From Halonotius aquaticus (GTDB lineage Archaea; Halobacteriota; Halobacteria; Halobacteriales; Haloferacaceae), in the NCBI RefSeq assembly GCF_003605575.1, contig NZ_QKNY01000004.1, positions 62,001-126,000 on the forward strand: a stretch of 64,000 bases of DNA. The letters are read 5' to 3'. The position numbers and the translations under genes were made by a program. Below the pieces are notes generated by a model. It ran no database searches, had not been told where the DNA came from, and was given only the letters and a program-made list of their open reading frames with translations. This document shows positions 41,401 to 49,274 of the stretch, piece after piece (within the stretch, counting starts at the first letter, position 1; each line of letters begins with the position of its first letter).

Positions 41401-42330
41401 ATGGCCAACTGCGACGAGTGTGGTGCCGACGAGAATATGCCGTACCAGTGCAAGCGGTGTGGCCACACGTTTTGTGCCGACCATCGACTGCCGGAAAACC
41501 ACGACTGTCCGGGCCTTGACGACTGGAATGATCCTGATGGCGTCTTCGATAGTGGGTTCGACGACTCTGTCGAAACCTCTGGTGGGGCATCGACAACACA
41601 AGGGGTTCTCAACAAACTGCGGAGCGTTGGTGGCCCGCTTGGCTATTTCCGTGGCAACGCGGCCTACACACTGTTGGGATTGATGTGGATCACCTTCCTC
41701 CTCCAACAGCTTGTCGGCGTTTTTCTCGGCCCTCGCGCCTACGTTTCGCTGTTTACGTTGTCGACGACCAACCCTGAATATCTCTGGACGTGGCTTACCT
41801 CGATCTTCTCACACGGCGGGCTCTATCATCTCGCGGCCAACAGCATCGTCCTGTTTTTCTTCGGCCCGCTGGTCGAACGCTACACCGGCTCGAAGAAATT
41901 CGTCGCCCTGTTCCTCGCCGCGGGCGCACTCGCTGGGTTGGGCCACGTCGGCATCTCGCTGATCATGGGTGAGACCTCCCGGGTGCTTGGGGCCAGCGGC
42001 GCGGTCTTTGCGATCATGGGCGTGCTTACGGTCCTCAAGCCGGATCTCAAGGTGCTGCTGTTCTTTGTGATTCCGCTTCCGCTGTACATTCTGACCTTCG
42101 GGTTCGCGCTCATCTCGGTGCTCTTCTTCATCAACCCTGGCGCGGCCGGTTCGGCTGGCATGGGCGACGTCGCTCACTTCGCCCACCTCGTCGGCCTTGT
42201 AATCGGGCTATGGTACGGCCGCCAACTCAAAGGTGAGGTGCAGGTACCAAACCAACTCCAGTTCGGCGGCGGCCCTGGCGGGCCAGGTGGGCCGGGCGGC
42301 CCCGGTGGCCCTGGTCGCGGTCGGTTCTAA
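41401..42330 (+). CDS. rhomboid protease with N-terminal AN1-like zinc finger
   Basis: The 309-residue protein starts with an AN1-like zinc finger (CDECGADENMPYQCKRCGHTFCADHRLPENHDC, residues 4-36), then a six-helix rhomboid domain. The catalytic Ser lies in VLGASGAVFAIMG near residue 199 and the catalytic His in VAHFAHLVG near residue 262; the FSHGGLYHLAANS element supplies the oxyanion His/Asn. It cleaves membrane helices within the lipid bilayer. The C-terminus is a Gly-Pro repeat (GGPGGPGGPG). It is followed after 2 bp by endonuclease V. Confidence 0.94.
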   Translation: MANCDECGADENMPYQCKRCGHTFCADHRLPENHDCPGLDDWNDPDGVFDSGFDDSVETSGGASTTQGVLNKLRSVGGPLGYFRGNAAYTLLGLMWITFLLQQLVGVFLGPRAYVSLFTLSTTNPEYLWTWLTSIFSHGGLYHLAANSIVLFFFGPLVERYTGSKKFVALFLAAGALAGLGHVGISLIMGETSRVLGASGAVFAIMGVLTVLKPDLKVLLFFVIPLPLYILTFGFALISVLFFINPGAAGSAGMGDVAHFAHLVGLVIGLWYGRQLKGEVQVPNQLQFGGGPGGPGGPGGPGGPGRGRF

Positions 42331-42332
42331 CT

Positions 42333-43136
42333 GTGGAGCCCGTTCGCCCTAAATTCCTGCCGGACGCGTCGCTGTCGCAGGAGGCGATGGAATCGCTCCA
42401 GCGCGAGATCGCTGACACCGCTGTTTTCGAGGATCGTTTCGGGTTTGATCCGACTGCGGTCGATATATCGTCGGATTCGACCCAGCAATCGCTCGGTGCG
42501 GCCGCTAGCGACACTGAAGCCACCGCCGACGCCCCACTCGTCGCTGGCGTCGATCAGGCATTTCTTGATCACCGGGCGATCAGCGCGGTCGTCGTGCTAC
42601 AAGCTGGCGAAGTCGTCGAACGCACATACGCCGTGACCGAACTATCGATCCCCTACATTCCGGGGTTGCTGGCGTTCCGTGAGGGTGGCCCCATTGTGGC
42701 GGCACTCGAAACGCTGGACTGCGAGCCAGATTTGCTGTGTTTCGATGGCAGCGGCCGAATCCACTACCGACAGGCCGGCCTGGCGACCCATCTCGGCGTC
42801 GTCTTCGACACGCCGAGTATCGGCATCGTCAAGAATCTGCTCTGTGGGACACCCCGCGAGTCAGTCGACGGTCGGCCCGTTGGCTGGCGAACGCCAATCG
42901 AGGCCGACGACGCGGTCGACTGCGCCGACGGCACGGTCATCGGTTACGCCTACCAGTCCCGGCAGTACGAGTCGTCGAACCGCCACATCAATCCGCTCTA
43001 CGTCAGCCCGGGCCACCGCGTCGTCGCCGAGACGACCGCCGATCTCGTTTCCGCGCTCTGTGACGGCTACAAGCTCCCGGAGCCGACACGACTGGCTGAC
43101 AGCTATGCCGACGAAATCAAATCCGACTTATCGTGA
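42333..43136 (+). CDS. nfi: endonuclease V
   Basis: The 267-residue protein matches endonuclease V, which nicks DNA or RNA near deoxyinosine. Catalytic Asp74 lies in LVAGVDQAF, the lesion-binding PYIPGLLAFRE motif follows, and the second Asp is in CFDGSGRIHYRQAG. The N-terminal 65 residues include an acidic Ala/Thr-rich linker longer than usual. The start is GTG 42333, two bases after the rhomboid stop, so the pair is co-transcribed. Confidence 0.93.
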   Translation: MEPVRPKFLPDASLSQEAMESLQREIADTAVFEDRFGFDPTAVDISSDSTQQSLGAAASDTEATADAPLVAGVDQAFLDHRAISAVVVLQAGEVVERTYAVTELSIPYIPGLLAFREGGPIVAALETLDCEPDLLCFDGSGRIHYRQAGLATHLGVVFDTPSIGIVKNLLCGTPRESVDGRPVGWRTPIEADDAVDCADGTVIGYAYQSRQYESSNRHINPLYVSPGHRVVAETTADLVSALCDGYKLPEPTRLADSYADEIKSDLS

Positions 43137-43218
43137 GTTGGTGGCGGGTGTTGGGCCAGCCGCAATGGCCATCCGGAAGATGCTGCATAATTAACTCCCC
43201 CGACGGCAACGTGGGAGT

Positions 43219-44043
43219 GTGCAACCGAAGACGGTACTCATCACCGGCTGTTCATCCGGGATCGGGCGGGCGACGGCACTGGCCTTCCTCGAGGAGGGCT
43301 GGACGGTCTATGCGACCGCCCGCGACCGCTCGGACATCGAGCCGCTGGCCGACGCCGGCTGTGAGACTGCCGAACTCGACGTAACCGAACAGGACGACAT
43401 CGACCGCGTCGTCAACCGCATCCTCGACGAGCACGGCGTCATCTCCTGTCTCGTCAACAACGCCGGCTACGGCCAGTTCGGCCCGGTCGAGGACGTGCCG
43501 ATGGCACAGGTCGAACAGCAGTACGAGGTCAACGTCTACGGCCCCCACCGCCTCATCAAGAGCGTCCTCCCGCATATGCGCCGCGAGGAGGACGGGACGA
43601 TCATCAACATCTCCTCGGTCGCTGGCCGCGTCGCCTTCCCCGGCGGCGGTGTCTACTGCGGCTCGAAGTTCGCCGTCGAGGGCATGTCCGACGCGCTACG
43701 CGCCGAGGTCGAACCGTTCGATATCGACGTCGTCGTCATCGAACCCGGCCCGGTCAAAACGGGGTTCACCGAGCGCGCTGAAGACGAGGTCGACGGCATC
43801 GACCGCTCGGGTGCCTACGAGGACTTCTACACGATGTTCGACGACACCCAAGCCATCGGTGGCGACGGCCCCGGCTCGGTCGAGCCGGAGCGTGTCGCCG
43901 AGGATATCGTTGACGCCGCCAGCTCGACCAAACCGCCGGCTCGGATTCCGGTCGGCAAGGCTGCCTCGGCAGCCGTCCTTGCGCGGTTTCTTCCCGATAG
44001 TGCGCGTGATGCGGTGTGGTCGTTGCTACAGCGACTGAGTTGA
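43219..44043 (+). CDS. short-chain dehydrogenase/reductase
   Basis: The 274-residue classical SDR has the cofactor motif VLITGCSSGIGRATALAF, the NNAGYG element, catalytic Ser in IINISSVAGRVAFP and YxxxK in VYCGSKFAVEG. The Arg after the first strand (ATARDRS) suggests NADPH preference. The start is GTG 43219. Sequence alone does not define the substrate; retinol-dehydrogenase-like and keto-ester reductases share this pattern. Confidence 0.92.
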   Translation: MQPKTVLITGCSSGIGRATALAFLEEGWTVYATARDRSDIEPLADAGCETAELDVTEQDDIDRVVNRILDEHGVISCLVNNAGYGQFGPVEDVPMAQVEQQYEVNVYGPHRLIKSVLPHMRREEDGTIINISSVAGRVAFPGGGVYCGSKFAVEGMSDALRAEVEPFDIDVVVIEPGPVKTGFTERAEDEVDGIDRSGAYEDFYTMFDDTQAIGGDGPGSVEPERVAEDIVDAASSTKPPARIPVGKAASAAVLARFLPDSARDAVWSLLQRLS

Positions 44044-44068
44044 GTGTCGTCCTGATTGCTACCGCGTT

Positions 44069-45244
44069 CTATCGCAGACAGGCCGCCACAACGCGCAATG
44101 CGCCTTCGCCGCGAACCTCATCAGCGAGCAGCGGCACGCGCTTGACCGTCCGATCCCGGAAGAGATCGGTCGCCGCTTGCAGCGCATCCTGCTGGACTTG
44201 CCAGCGTCGCTGGCAGAACTCGCAGTCCTCGAGGTTCGGCGTCACGATCCACTCGGGGTCGATGTCGGCGTCGGTGATGTCGTCGACGCTCTCCATGACG
44301 CGGTTGACGACCAGCGTTTGCACGGGAATCCCGAACTCGCCGAGGCGGCCGACGAGCCGCTTGGACTCGACGACGCTCATCTCCTCGGGGATCATCACGA
44401 CGCGGAAATCCGTTTGGTCGGGGTCGCGCAGGACGGCTCGCAGGCGTTCGATCCGCTCGCGGAGTTCGTCGAGATCGGCCGATGGCTCGGGATCATCGTC
44501 TCCGCCGCCGAACATGCCCTTGAGGCCGTCGACCATCCCGCTCATGCGCTGGCGGATGCTCATCACGCGGCCGACCATCGAGTCCATGATCTCGGGCAGC
44601 TGGAGCAGGCGTAACGTGTGGCCGGTCGGCGCGGTATCGACGATAACGCGGTCGAAGCGTTGGTCGTCGAGGTATTCCAGCAACTGTCGCATCGCTGCGG
44701 CCTCGTCGGCGCCTGGCATCGAGCCACCCATCCCCAGCATCGCGCCGAGACCGGCGTCGTCATCGTCGCCCTCGCCCATGCCGCCGAGCATGTCGCCCAT
44801 CGGGCCGAGTTGGTCGCCGAGATCGCCCATCCCGCCCATCGGCTCGCCGTCCGCGCCGAAGACGCCCTCCTCCATTGCGGCGTCGGGGTCGATCTCGGCG
44901 GCCCACAGCGGGATTTCCTCGCGGATGCGAGTCGGTCGCGCCGGAACCTCGGTGTCGAGGGTGTCGGACAGCGAGTGGGCTGGATCGGTCGAGACGACGA
45001 GCGTCGCCGCGCCGCCGGCCGCACTCGATAGCGCAGTCGCAGCGGCCATCGTCGTTTTGCCCACGCCGCCCTTGCCGCCGTAGAGGACGTACTCGGGGGC
45101 GTCGACGCCATCGGGGAGGTCGGTCGTCGTCGCCGTGACTTCGACCTCGGTGTCGCCGTCCGCAGCGTCGACGGCGACCGACTCGTCAGTCTCCTCGCCC
45201 TCGTCGTCGACTTCCTCGACTGCCTCGACGTCGATATCGCTCAT
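44069..45244 (-). CDS. Get3/ArsA-family ATPase
   Basis: The 391-residue protein has the deviant P-loop YGGKGGVGKTTMA near residue 58, STDPAHSLSDTL, and DTAPTGHTLRLL (switch regions of ArsA/Get3). Two features favour the tail-anchored-protein targeting branch: a CEFC zinc motif near residue 335 and a Met/Gly-rich insert around 125-175 (GGMGDLGDQLGPMGDMLGG) resembling the hydrophobic-groove insert of TRC40/Get3. No arsenic genes are near. The N-terminal 45 residues are an acidic extension. Membrane-protein targeting is the likely role. Confidence 0.9.
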   Translation of the reverse strand: MSDIDVEAVEEVDDEGEETDESVAVDAADGDTEVEVTATTTDLPDGVDAPEYVLYGGKGGVGKTTMAAATALSSAAGGAATLVVSTDPAHSLSDTLDTEVPARPTRIREEIPLWAAEIDPDAAMEEGVFGADGEPMGGMGDLGDQLGPMGDMLGGMGEGDDDDAGLGAMLGMGGSMPGADEAAAMRQLLEYLDDQRFDRVIVDTAPTGHTLRLLQLPEIMDSMVGRVMSIRQRMSGMVDGLKGMFGGGDDDPEPSADLDELRERIERLRAVLRDPDQTDFRVVMIPEEMSVVESKRLVGRLGEFGIPVQTLVVNRVMESVDDITDADIDPEWIVTPNLEDCEFCQRRWQVQQDALQAATDLFRDRTVKRVPLLADEVRGEGALRVVAACLR

Positions 45245-45317
45245 ACTGCCTTTCAGACAGCGTGGACTTGTGTAGGCGTCGGTCGGTCGCAGTCAGCGGG
45301 TGGTAGTCATTGGTGTC

Positions 45318-46421
45318 TCAGTCAGCAAAATAGTCGACCAATCGCTCGGTAGCGGCCTCGACCCGCGGCGTGACTAAGGCGAACCGAATCCATTCCTCGC
45401 GGGCCGTCCCGAACGTTGCTCCTGGCATCCCTGCGACGCCGGCCTCGTCGATCAGCGTCTTCACGTTCGCCATCGTCCCCGGGAAGCCCTCGAACCGCGC
45501 GAGCACGTAGAACGCGCCGTCGGGCCTCGTGTACTCCGCGCCGGCGGCGTCGAGCGCGGTGGTGAACGTCTCGATCCGGGATTCGAGTCGGTCGCGGGCG
45601 TCGGCGTAGTAGTCGGGGTCGGTTGCCCGATAGGCCTCGTAGACGGCCTGCTGGGCCGGGCGGCTGGTCGTCACGTTGACGAGCATGTGCCGGGTTTTCG
45701 CGGATTCGATGAGGGCAGGCGGAAAGACGGCGTAGCCGACGCGAAAGCCGGTGATCGCCATCGACTTCGAGACGCCGCTGGTGACGATGACGTTGTCAGC
45801 GTCGAGCGTCAGCGCGCTCTCGAAGTCCCCCGAGAAGTCGAAGTGATCGTAGACTTCGTCGACGACGACGAGCGCGTCGTGATCGGCGGCGGTCTCGACG
45901 ACCGCGCGGACAGAATCAAGATCGTAGACCGCGCCGGTCGGGTTGTTCGGCGTGTTGAGCACGACGAGGGCGGTGTCATCGCCGATGGCCTCGCAGGTCG
46001 CCGCCGTGTCGAGGCTGCCGTCGCGGTCGGCAGCGACCAACCGGGTCTCGCCGCCGAGCATCGACGCCTTGCCGGGGTAGTAGGGGTAGACGGGATCGAT
46101 CAAGACGACCTCGCTGCCGCGGTCGCTGTCGAGCGCGCGAGCCATTCCGAGGTAATTGGCCTCGCCGGTGCCGTTGGTGACGATCACGCGGTCGGAATCG
46201 ACGTTGCGTCGGGCGGCGATCTCCTCGCGGAGCGGTTGGAGCCCGTCGCTTGGCGGGTACTGGAAGTCGGCGGCGTCGCCGTCGGCGTACTCGTGGAGTC
46301 CATCGCGGATCGCGCTCGGCGGCTCCCAGTCGGGATTGCCGCTGACCATGTCGATGGTGTCGCCGTCGGCGGCGTCGGCGTACTGCATGACGTGAAAGAA
46401 CTGCGGCGTCTGGTAGTCCAT
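45318..46421 (-). CDS. PLP-dependent aminotransferase, class I/II
   Basis: The 367-residue enzyme is a fold-type I aminotransferase: substrate and cofactor motifs include VTNGTGEANYLGMA, LNTPNNPTGAVYD and VVDEVYDHF, with the PLP-binding Lys in TSGVSKSMAITGFRVGYA. ATG 46421 is preferred; a GTG at 46436 is in frame. It resembles aspartate/aromatic aminotransferases, but substrate cannot be set from sequence. A structured repeat copy lies upstream. Confidence 0.92.
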   Translation of the reverse strand: MDYQTPQFFHVMQYADAADGDTIDMVSGNPDWEPPSAIRDGLHEYADGDAADFQYPPSDGLQPLREEIAARRNVDSDRVIVTNGTGEANYLGMARALDSDRGSEVVLIDPVYPYYPGKASMLGGETRLVAADRDGSLDTAATCEAIGDDTALVVLNTPNNPTGAVYDLDSVRAVVETAADHDALVVVDEVYDHFDFSGDFESALTLDADNVIVTSGVSKSMAITGFRVGYAVFPPALIESAKTRHMLVNVTTSRPAQQAVYEAYRATDPDYYADARDRLESRIETFTTALDAAGAEYTRPDGAFYVLARFEGFPGTMANVKTLIDEAGVAGMPGATFGTAREEWIRFALVTPRVEAATERLVDYFAD

Positions 46422-46511
46422 ACTGACGGCTGACACGCCGTTGCCCTGTGTCTTTCGTCACTCAGTCGGATAGGTGGTCAAACAAGGAGTTACGTGTGAG
46501 ATGTAGGTATC

Positions 46512-46618
46512 GAAAGCCCTCGGCTCTCTCGGCTCCCGGGACTCGCTGCGCTCCTCACTCACTTCGTTCGTTGTGGTGCTTGCTTCGTCCGGGTTCGCCG
46601 GGAGAGCCTCGCCCTTTC
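46512..46618 (+). repeat. structured intergenic element, copy 2
   Basis: A 107-bp relative of the element at 38033-38145. The arms 46512-46533 and 46597-46618 pair at 17 of 22 positions plus one G-U. Compared with copy 1, two arm positions change on both sides, keeping the pairs. The loop region shares CTCCCGGGACTCGCTGCGC and CGTCCGGGTTCGCC but is otherwise diverged. It lies in the 320-bp space between the aminotransferase and the gene at 46741; the rest of that space shows nothing. Confidence 0.75.
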
Positions 46619-46740
46619 AGTCCGCCAGGGGTAGCGGCTGATCAACCGGTCGACCCACCTGTTTGGCTGCTCGCATCCGGACACCGTCCGAGCAAACCAA
46701 TCACAAAGATACACGTAGCGTGGCTGTATTGGCCCACTCG

Positions 46741-47235
46741 ATGAACAAACGTGGGCACGTGCTCAACGCCGTCCTGTTGAGCATCGGCTTGGGATACGTC
46801 TTGGAACCGTCGGCCACCATCGAGACCGCGCGGATGATGGTCGAACTCCTGGTGCCGGTGACGCTGGGCGCGCTGTTTCCGGATGTTGACACCGCTTTCG
46901 GAAAACACCGGAAGACGTTGCACAACCTCCTCGTCTTGGGCATCTTCGCCGCGTGGCCGATCTACATGGGCAACCTCAACTACGTCTGGATCGGGATTGC
47001 GACCCACTACATCCTCGATGTCGTCGGGAGCACCCGCGGGATCGCGCTGTTCTACCCGCTCTCAAAGACCGAATACAACCTCCCAGTCGGGATTCCGGTC
47101 TCCAGCAGCAAATCCGATCTTGTGACCGTGTTGGTCACTATCGTTGAGGTCGGTACCTTCGCTGGCGTGTTGTTCTACGTGGTACCCGAGGTAACCACCT
47201 ACACCGCTGAGATGGGACTCAGCATTCCGCTGTAA
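46741..47235 (+). CDS. membrane-bound metal-dependent hydrolase-like protein (YdjM type)
   Basis: The 164-residue protein has four hydrophobic helices and the YdjM/DUF457 metal pattern: an early His (MNKRGHVLNAVL), LGALFPDVDTAFGKHRKTLHN and ATHYILDVVGSTRGIALFYPL. The conserved His and Asp residues suggest a membrane-face metal site. Members are annotated as predicted metal-dependent hydrolases, though the activity is unproven. Start at ATG 46741; the frame from 46663 runs back toward the repeat and lacks support. Confidence 0.85.
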   Translation: MNKRGHVLNAVLLSIGLGYVLEPSATIETARMMVELLVPVTLGALFPDVDTAFGKHRKTLHNLLVLGIFAAWPIYMGNLNYVWIGIATHYILDVVGSTRGIALFYPLSKTEYNLPVGIPVSSSKSDLVTVLVTIVEVGTFAGVLFYVVPEVTTYTAEMGLSIPL

Positions 47236-47250
47236 TCGTCATATCAATCC

Positions 47251-48015
47251 TCAATACACACGCACGTCATCGAACCGCCCCTCATAGAGCAGGTTTCGCG
47301 GATGGGTCGGTTCGTCGCCTGACAGCAGCAGGCGATCGATCTTCTTCCAACTGTTTTCGTAGCCGAGATGGCCGTATTCGAGTAGTTGCCGGCCACGGTG
47401 GCCCAGCCCATTGCGGTGGATCACCTGTCGGTCGGCGCCGGTCGTGAGTGCGTCGACAAGGTCGGCTGTCGACTCGATCCGACGGTCGAACTGTGTCCAT
47501 GCCTCGCCGACCGTCCCCGGTAGATGGGTATACGAGGAGCCGAACCCAGGAAGGTCGAGGTCGGCGGCGATCCGCTGGCCGCGGCGGTTCTGGTAGGGAA
47601 ACAGTTTGGCACAATAGGTTTCGATGGCGTCGAGCCGGGTGGCGTGGGCACGGATCTCAGGGTGGGTGAGGCTGACGTTCATGAACTCCGGGTGGGGAAC
47701 CACTACCGCCGCGTCCTGTCGGTCGAATTCAGCCATCGCGCCCTCGAAGGTGATGAAATCCGGCACCGGTTCATCAAGACCGATCGCCAGTAGGTGGCGG
47801 CGGTTGTTCCAGTCGCCGGTAAACACCTCCCGGGCAGCGACGACATGCAGTTCCGAATCGCTGTAGGCGGCTGCCTGCTCTTTGATCTGTGGGAGCCGTG
47901 TGAAATGTGGCGCGTAGACGAGGACATCGATCCCCCGCTGTTTCGCCCGCGACACAACACGCTCATCGAGCAGTTTCGTGTGCATGTCGACACGGGTCTG
48001 GTCGGCGTCGCTCAC
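47251..48015 (-). CDS. PHP-domain phosphoesterase-like protein
   Basis: The 254-residue protein has a PHP-like fold with VDMHTKLLDERVV near residue 9, VYAPHFTRL, VVAAREVFTGDW and VVVPHPEF, which supply the usual His, Asp and Glu metal ligands. The standard HxH of the first motif is MHTK, so the metal site is slightly atypical. GTG 48015 (VSDADQTRVDMHT) is the best start because the sequence before it is shadow. A DNA or nucleotide phosphoesterase role is inferred from the family. Confidence 0.8.
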   Translation of the reverse strand: MSDADQTRVDMHTKLLDERVVSRAKQRGIDVLVYAPHFTRLPQIKEQAAAYSDSELHVVAAREVFTGDWNNRRHLLAIGLDEPVPDFITFEGAMAEFDRQDAAVVVPHPEFMNVSLTHPEIRAHATRLDAIETYCAKLFPYQNRRGQRIAADLDLPGFGSSYTHLPGTVGEAWTQFDRRIESTADLVDALTTGADRQVIHRNGLGHRGRQLLEYGHLGYENSWKKIDRLLLSGDEPTHPRNLLYEGRFDDVRVY

Positions 48016-48082
48016 GGTCGATGGTTTCCCCACATCCCTTAGTCGATATCGGTTCGTCGCCGGACGCCGTCGGCACAGCAAT

Positions 48083-48091
48083 CGTTATACC
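48083..48091 (+). promoter_or_regulatory. TATA box for the zinc-finger gene
   Basis: CGTTATACC is 26 bp before ATG 48114, giving a leaderless message. Confidence 0.55.
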
Positions 48092-48113
48092 GTCGCCACC
48101 GCAACGGTGATCC

Positions 48114-48410
48114 ATGAGCCCATGGCGGTGTGGCATCGACGGCTGTGGCACACAGACCGAGACCGTCGAGGAGTTGATCCACCACCAGACCACCCAACAT
48201 ACAAAACATGAGTGTCAAGTCTGTGGAACGATCGTCCCCGACGGCTACTTCGCCATCCGCCACGCCTTTGAGGAACACACCCGCGCCGAATTCGTTCGCG
48301 CGTATGATGCTGACTCCGAGGCTGTACGGCGACGCGAAGAACTCAAAACACAGATCGAAGCCGAAGCCGATCTTGAAGCCGTTGTCGCCGATCTTGACGC
48401 AGTCAACTGA
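48114..48410 (+). CDS. small double zinc-finger-like protein
   Basis: The 98-residue protein has two Cys2-His2-like units: WRCGIDGCGTQTETVEELIHHQTTQHTKH (residues 5-32) and CQVCGTIVPDGYFAIRHAFEEHTRAEF (34-60), followed by an acidic helix. Both have the C-x2-4-C...H-x3-5-H pattern of DNA- or protein-binding fingers. No enzyme domain is fused. A T-run terminator follows directly. Confidence 0.82.
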   Translation: MSPWRCGIDGCGTQTETVEELIHHQTTQHTKHECQVCGTIVPDGYFAIRHAFEEHTRAEFVRAYDADSEAVRRREELKTQIEAEADLEAVVADLDAVN

Positions 48411-48421
48411 GCTTTTTTTTC
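48411..48421 (+). terminator. T-run terminator after the zinc-finger gene
   Basis: Eight consecutive T (48413-48420) lie four bases after the stop codon, the usual archaeal intrinsic terminator on the sense strand. Confidence 0.65.
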
Positions 48422-48458
48422 GCTGTTCTCGCTCTTTGCTGTCTGCTCACGGGCCATG

Positions 48459-48600
48459 CGCGGCGCATAGCGCCGCGAATTCGAGGCGGGAAACCGCCTC
48501 GCGCCCGTTCGCATGGTCTGAGGAACTACCGTTCCTCACTATCTGCTCGCGGCTACGCCGCTCGCATGGCCCGAGGAGCTATCGCTCCTCGCTGTCCAGC
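48459..48600. repeat. array of short hairpins reaching into spt5
   Basis: Five stem-loops follow each other. CGCGGCGC/GCGCCGCG (48459-48477), CGAGGCGG/CCGCCTCG with a GAAA loop (48482-48501), TGAGGAAC/GTTCCTCA (48519-48538) and CGAGGAGC/GCTCCTCG (48572-48591) have perfect 8-bp stems; GCGGC/GCCGC (48549-48561) is shorter. The third and fourth belong to two imperfect direct repeats (48508-48548 and 48561-48600) in which stem bases change in pairs. The last hairpin contains the spt5 stop codon. Confidence 0.75.
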
Positions 48601-49016
48601 ACACGGATCTGGTCGCCACGAACCGTCACCGGGATCGGGACTGTCGCCTCGTAGAGCTCGACGGTCACCTGATCTTTGCCCTCGTCGATGCGCTGGACGC
48701 GGGCCTTCTCGCCTTGGAACGGCCCGGCGATGAGTTCGACGATATCGCCCTCGGCGATCCCCTCAACGTCGGGGGTCGGCGAGAGGAAGTGTTCGACCTC
48801 GGCGAGACCGGATTCGCCGGGGACGATCGAGCGTGCGTGCGGGATCTCATCGAAAAGCCGTTCGAGAGCTGCCGTACCGTCGGCCTCGACCATCACATAG
48901 CTCGTTAGGGAGTCAGGCGAGAGCACGGCGTGGATCTCGTCTTCCTCCTTGGTGGCGATCATGTCGGCGACCGTCTGCTCTTGGCTGGCGGTCGTCTTGA
49001 CGGCGTAGATGCTCAT
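48579..49016 (-). CDS. spt5: transcription elongation factor Spt5
   Basis: The 145-residue protein has an N-terminal NGN domain ([20 protein letters not shown]..., SYVMVEADG) and a C-terminal KOW domain ([34 protein letters not shown]), the archaeal Spt5 (NusG homologue) that joins the RNA polymerase clamp with Spt4. ATG 49016 overlaps the secE stop (ATGA), so the two are coupled. Its last codons, encoding DSEER, lie within a hairpin of the array at 48459-48600. Confidence 0.96.
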   Translation of the reverse strand: MSIYAVKTTASQEQTVADMIATKEEDEIHAVLSPDSLTSYVMVEADGTAALERLFDEIPHARSIVPGESGLAEVEHFLSPTPDVEGIAEGDIVELIAGPFQGEKARVQRIDEGKDQVTVELYEATVPIPVTVRGDQIRVLDSEER

Positions 49017-49189
49017 CAGACACCACCGGGGATGAAGCTCATGATCGCAAAGATGATGAAGCCGAGCAGCCCGACCAGCAGAATGCCGGCCCCAGCGATC
49101 TTCGAGACCTGCGAAAACTCGTTCCACGATGGCGTACTCGCCAGTTTGAGCACGCGCACATAGCTGTTGAGATCGTACGGAACGTCCAT
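49016..49189 (-). CDS. secE: protein translocase subunit SecE
   Basis: This 57-residue gene is too short for many gene finders. It encodes an amphipathic segment ([21 protein letters not shown]) followed by one transmembrane helix ([20 protein letters not shown]), which is the archaeal SecE/Sec61-gamma pattern. SecE clamps the two halves of SecY in the protein-conducting channel. It is the first gene of secE-spt5, an arrangement conserved in archaea. A TATA element at 49212-49223 gives a leaderless start. Confidence 0.95.
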   Translation of the reverse strand: MDVPYDLNSYVRVLKLASTPSWNEFSQVSKIAGAGILLVGLLGFIIFAIMSFIPGGV

Positions 49190-49211
49190 GTTGCCCGACG
49201 TTCGACGCGAG

Positions 49212-49223
49212 GCTTTTTTTATC
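49212..49223 (-). promoter_or_regulatory. TATA box of secE-spt5
   Basis: On the minus strand the site reads AGATAAAAAAAG and predicts a start near 49192, three bases before the secE ATG at 49189. On the plus strand it looks like a T-run terminator, but no plus-strand gene ends here. Confidence 0.6.
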
Positions 49224-49274
49224 TATTGATGCGTGTCGGCGGCCGCATCGTCAGCAAACGCGGAAAATACGGTG

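Noticed and set aside
42260-42330. Tandem GGNCC-type repeats considered as a regulatory or CRISPR-like repeat
   Set aside because: They are codons for the Gly-Pro tail of the rhomboid protein and stay in frame to the stop.
48425-48600. Repeated hairpins considered as a CRISPR array
   Set aside because: Units differ in sequence, spacing is irregular, there are no unique spacers and no cas genes in the window.
49213-49220. T-run read as a plus-strand terminator
   Set aside because: No plus-strand gene ends nearby. On the minus strand it is the TATA element at the right distance before secE.
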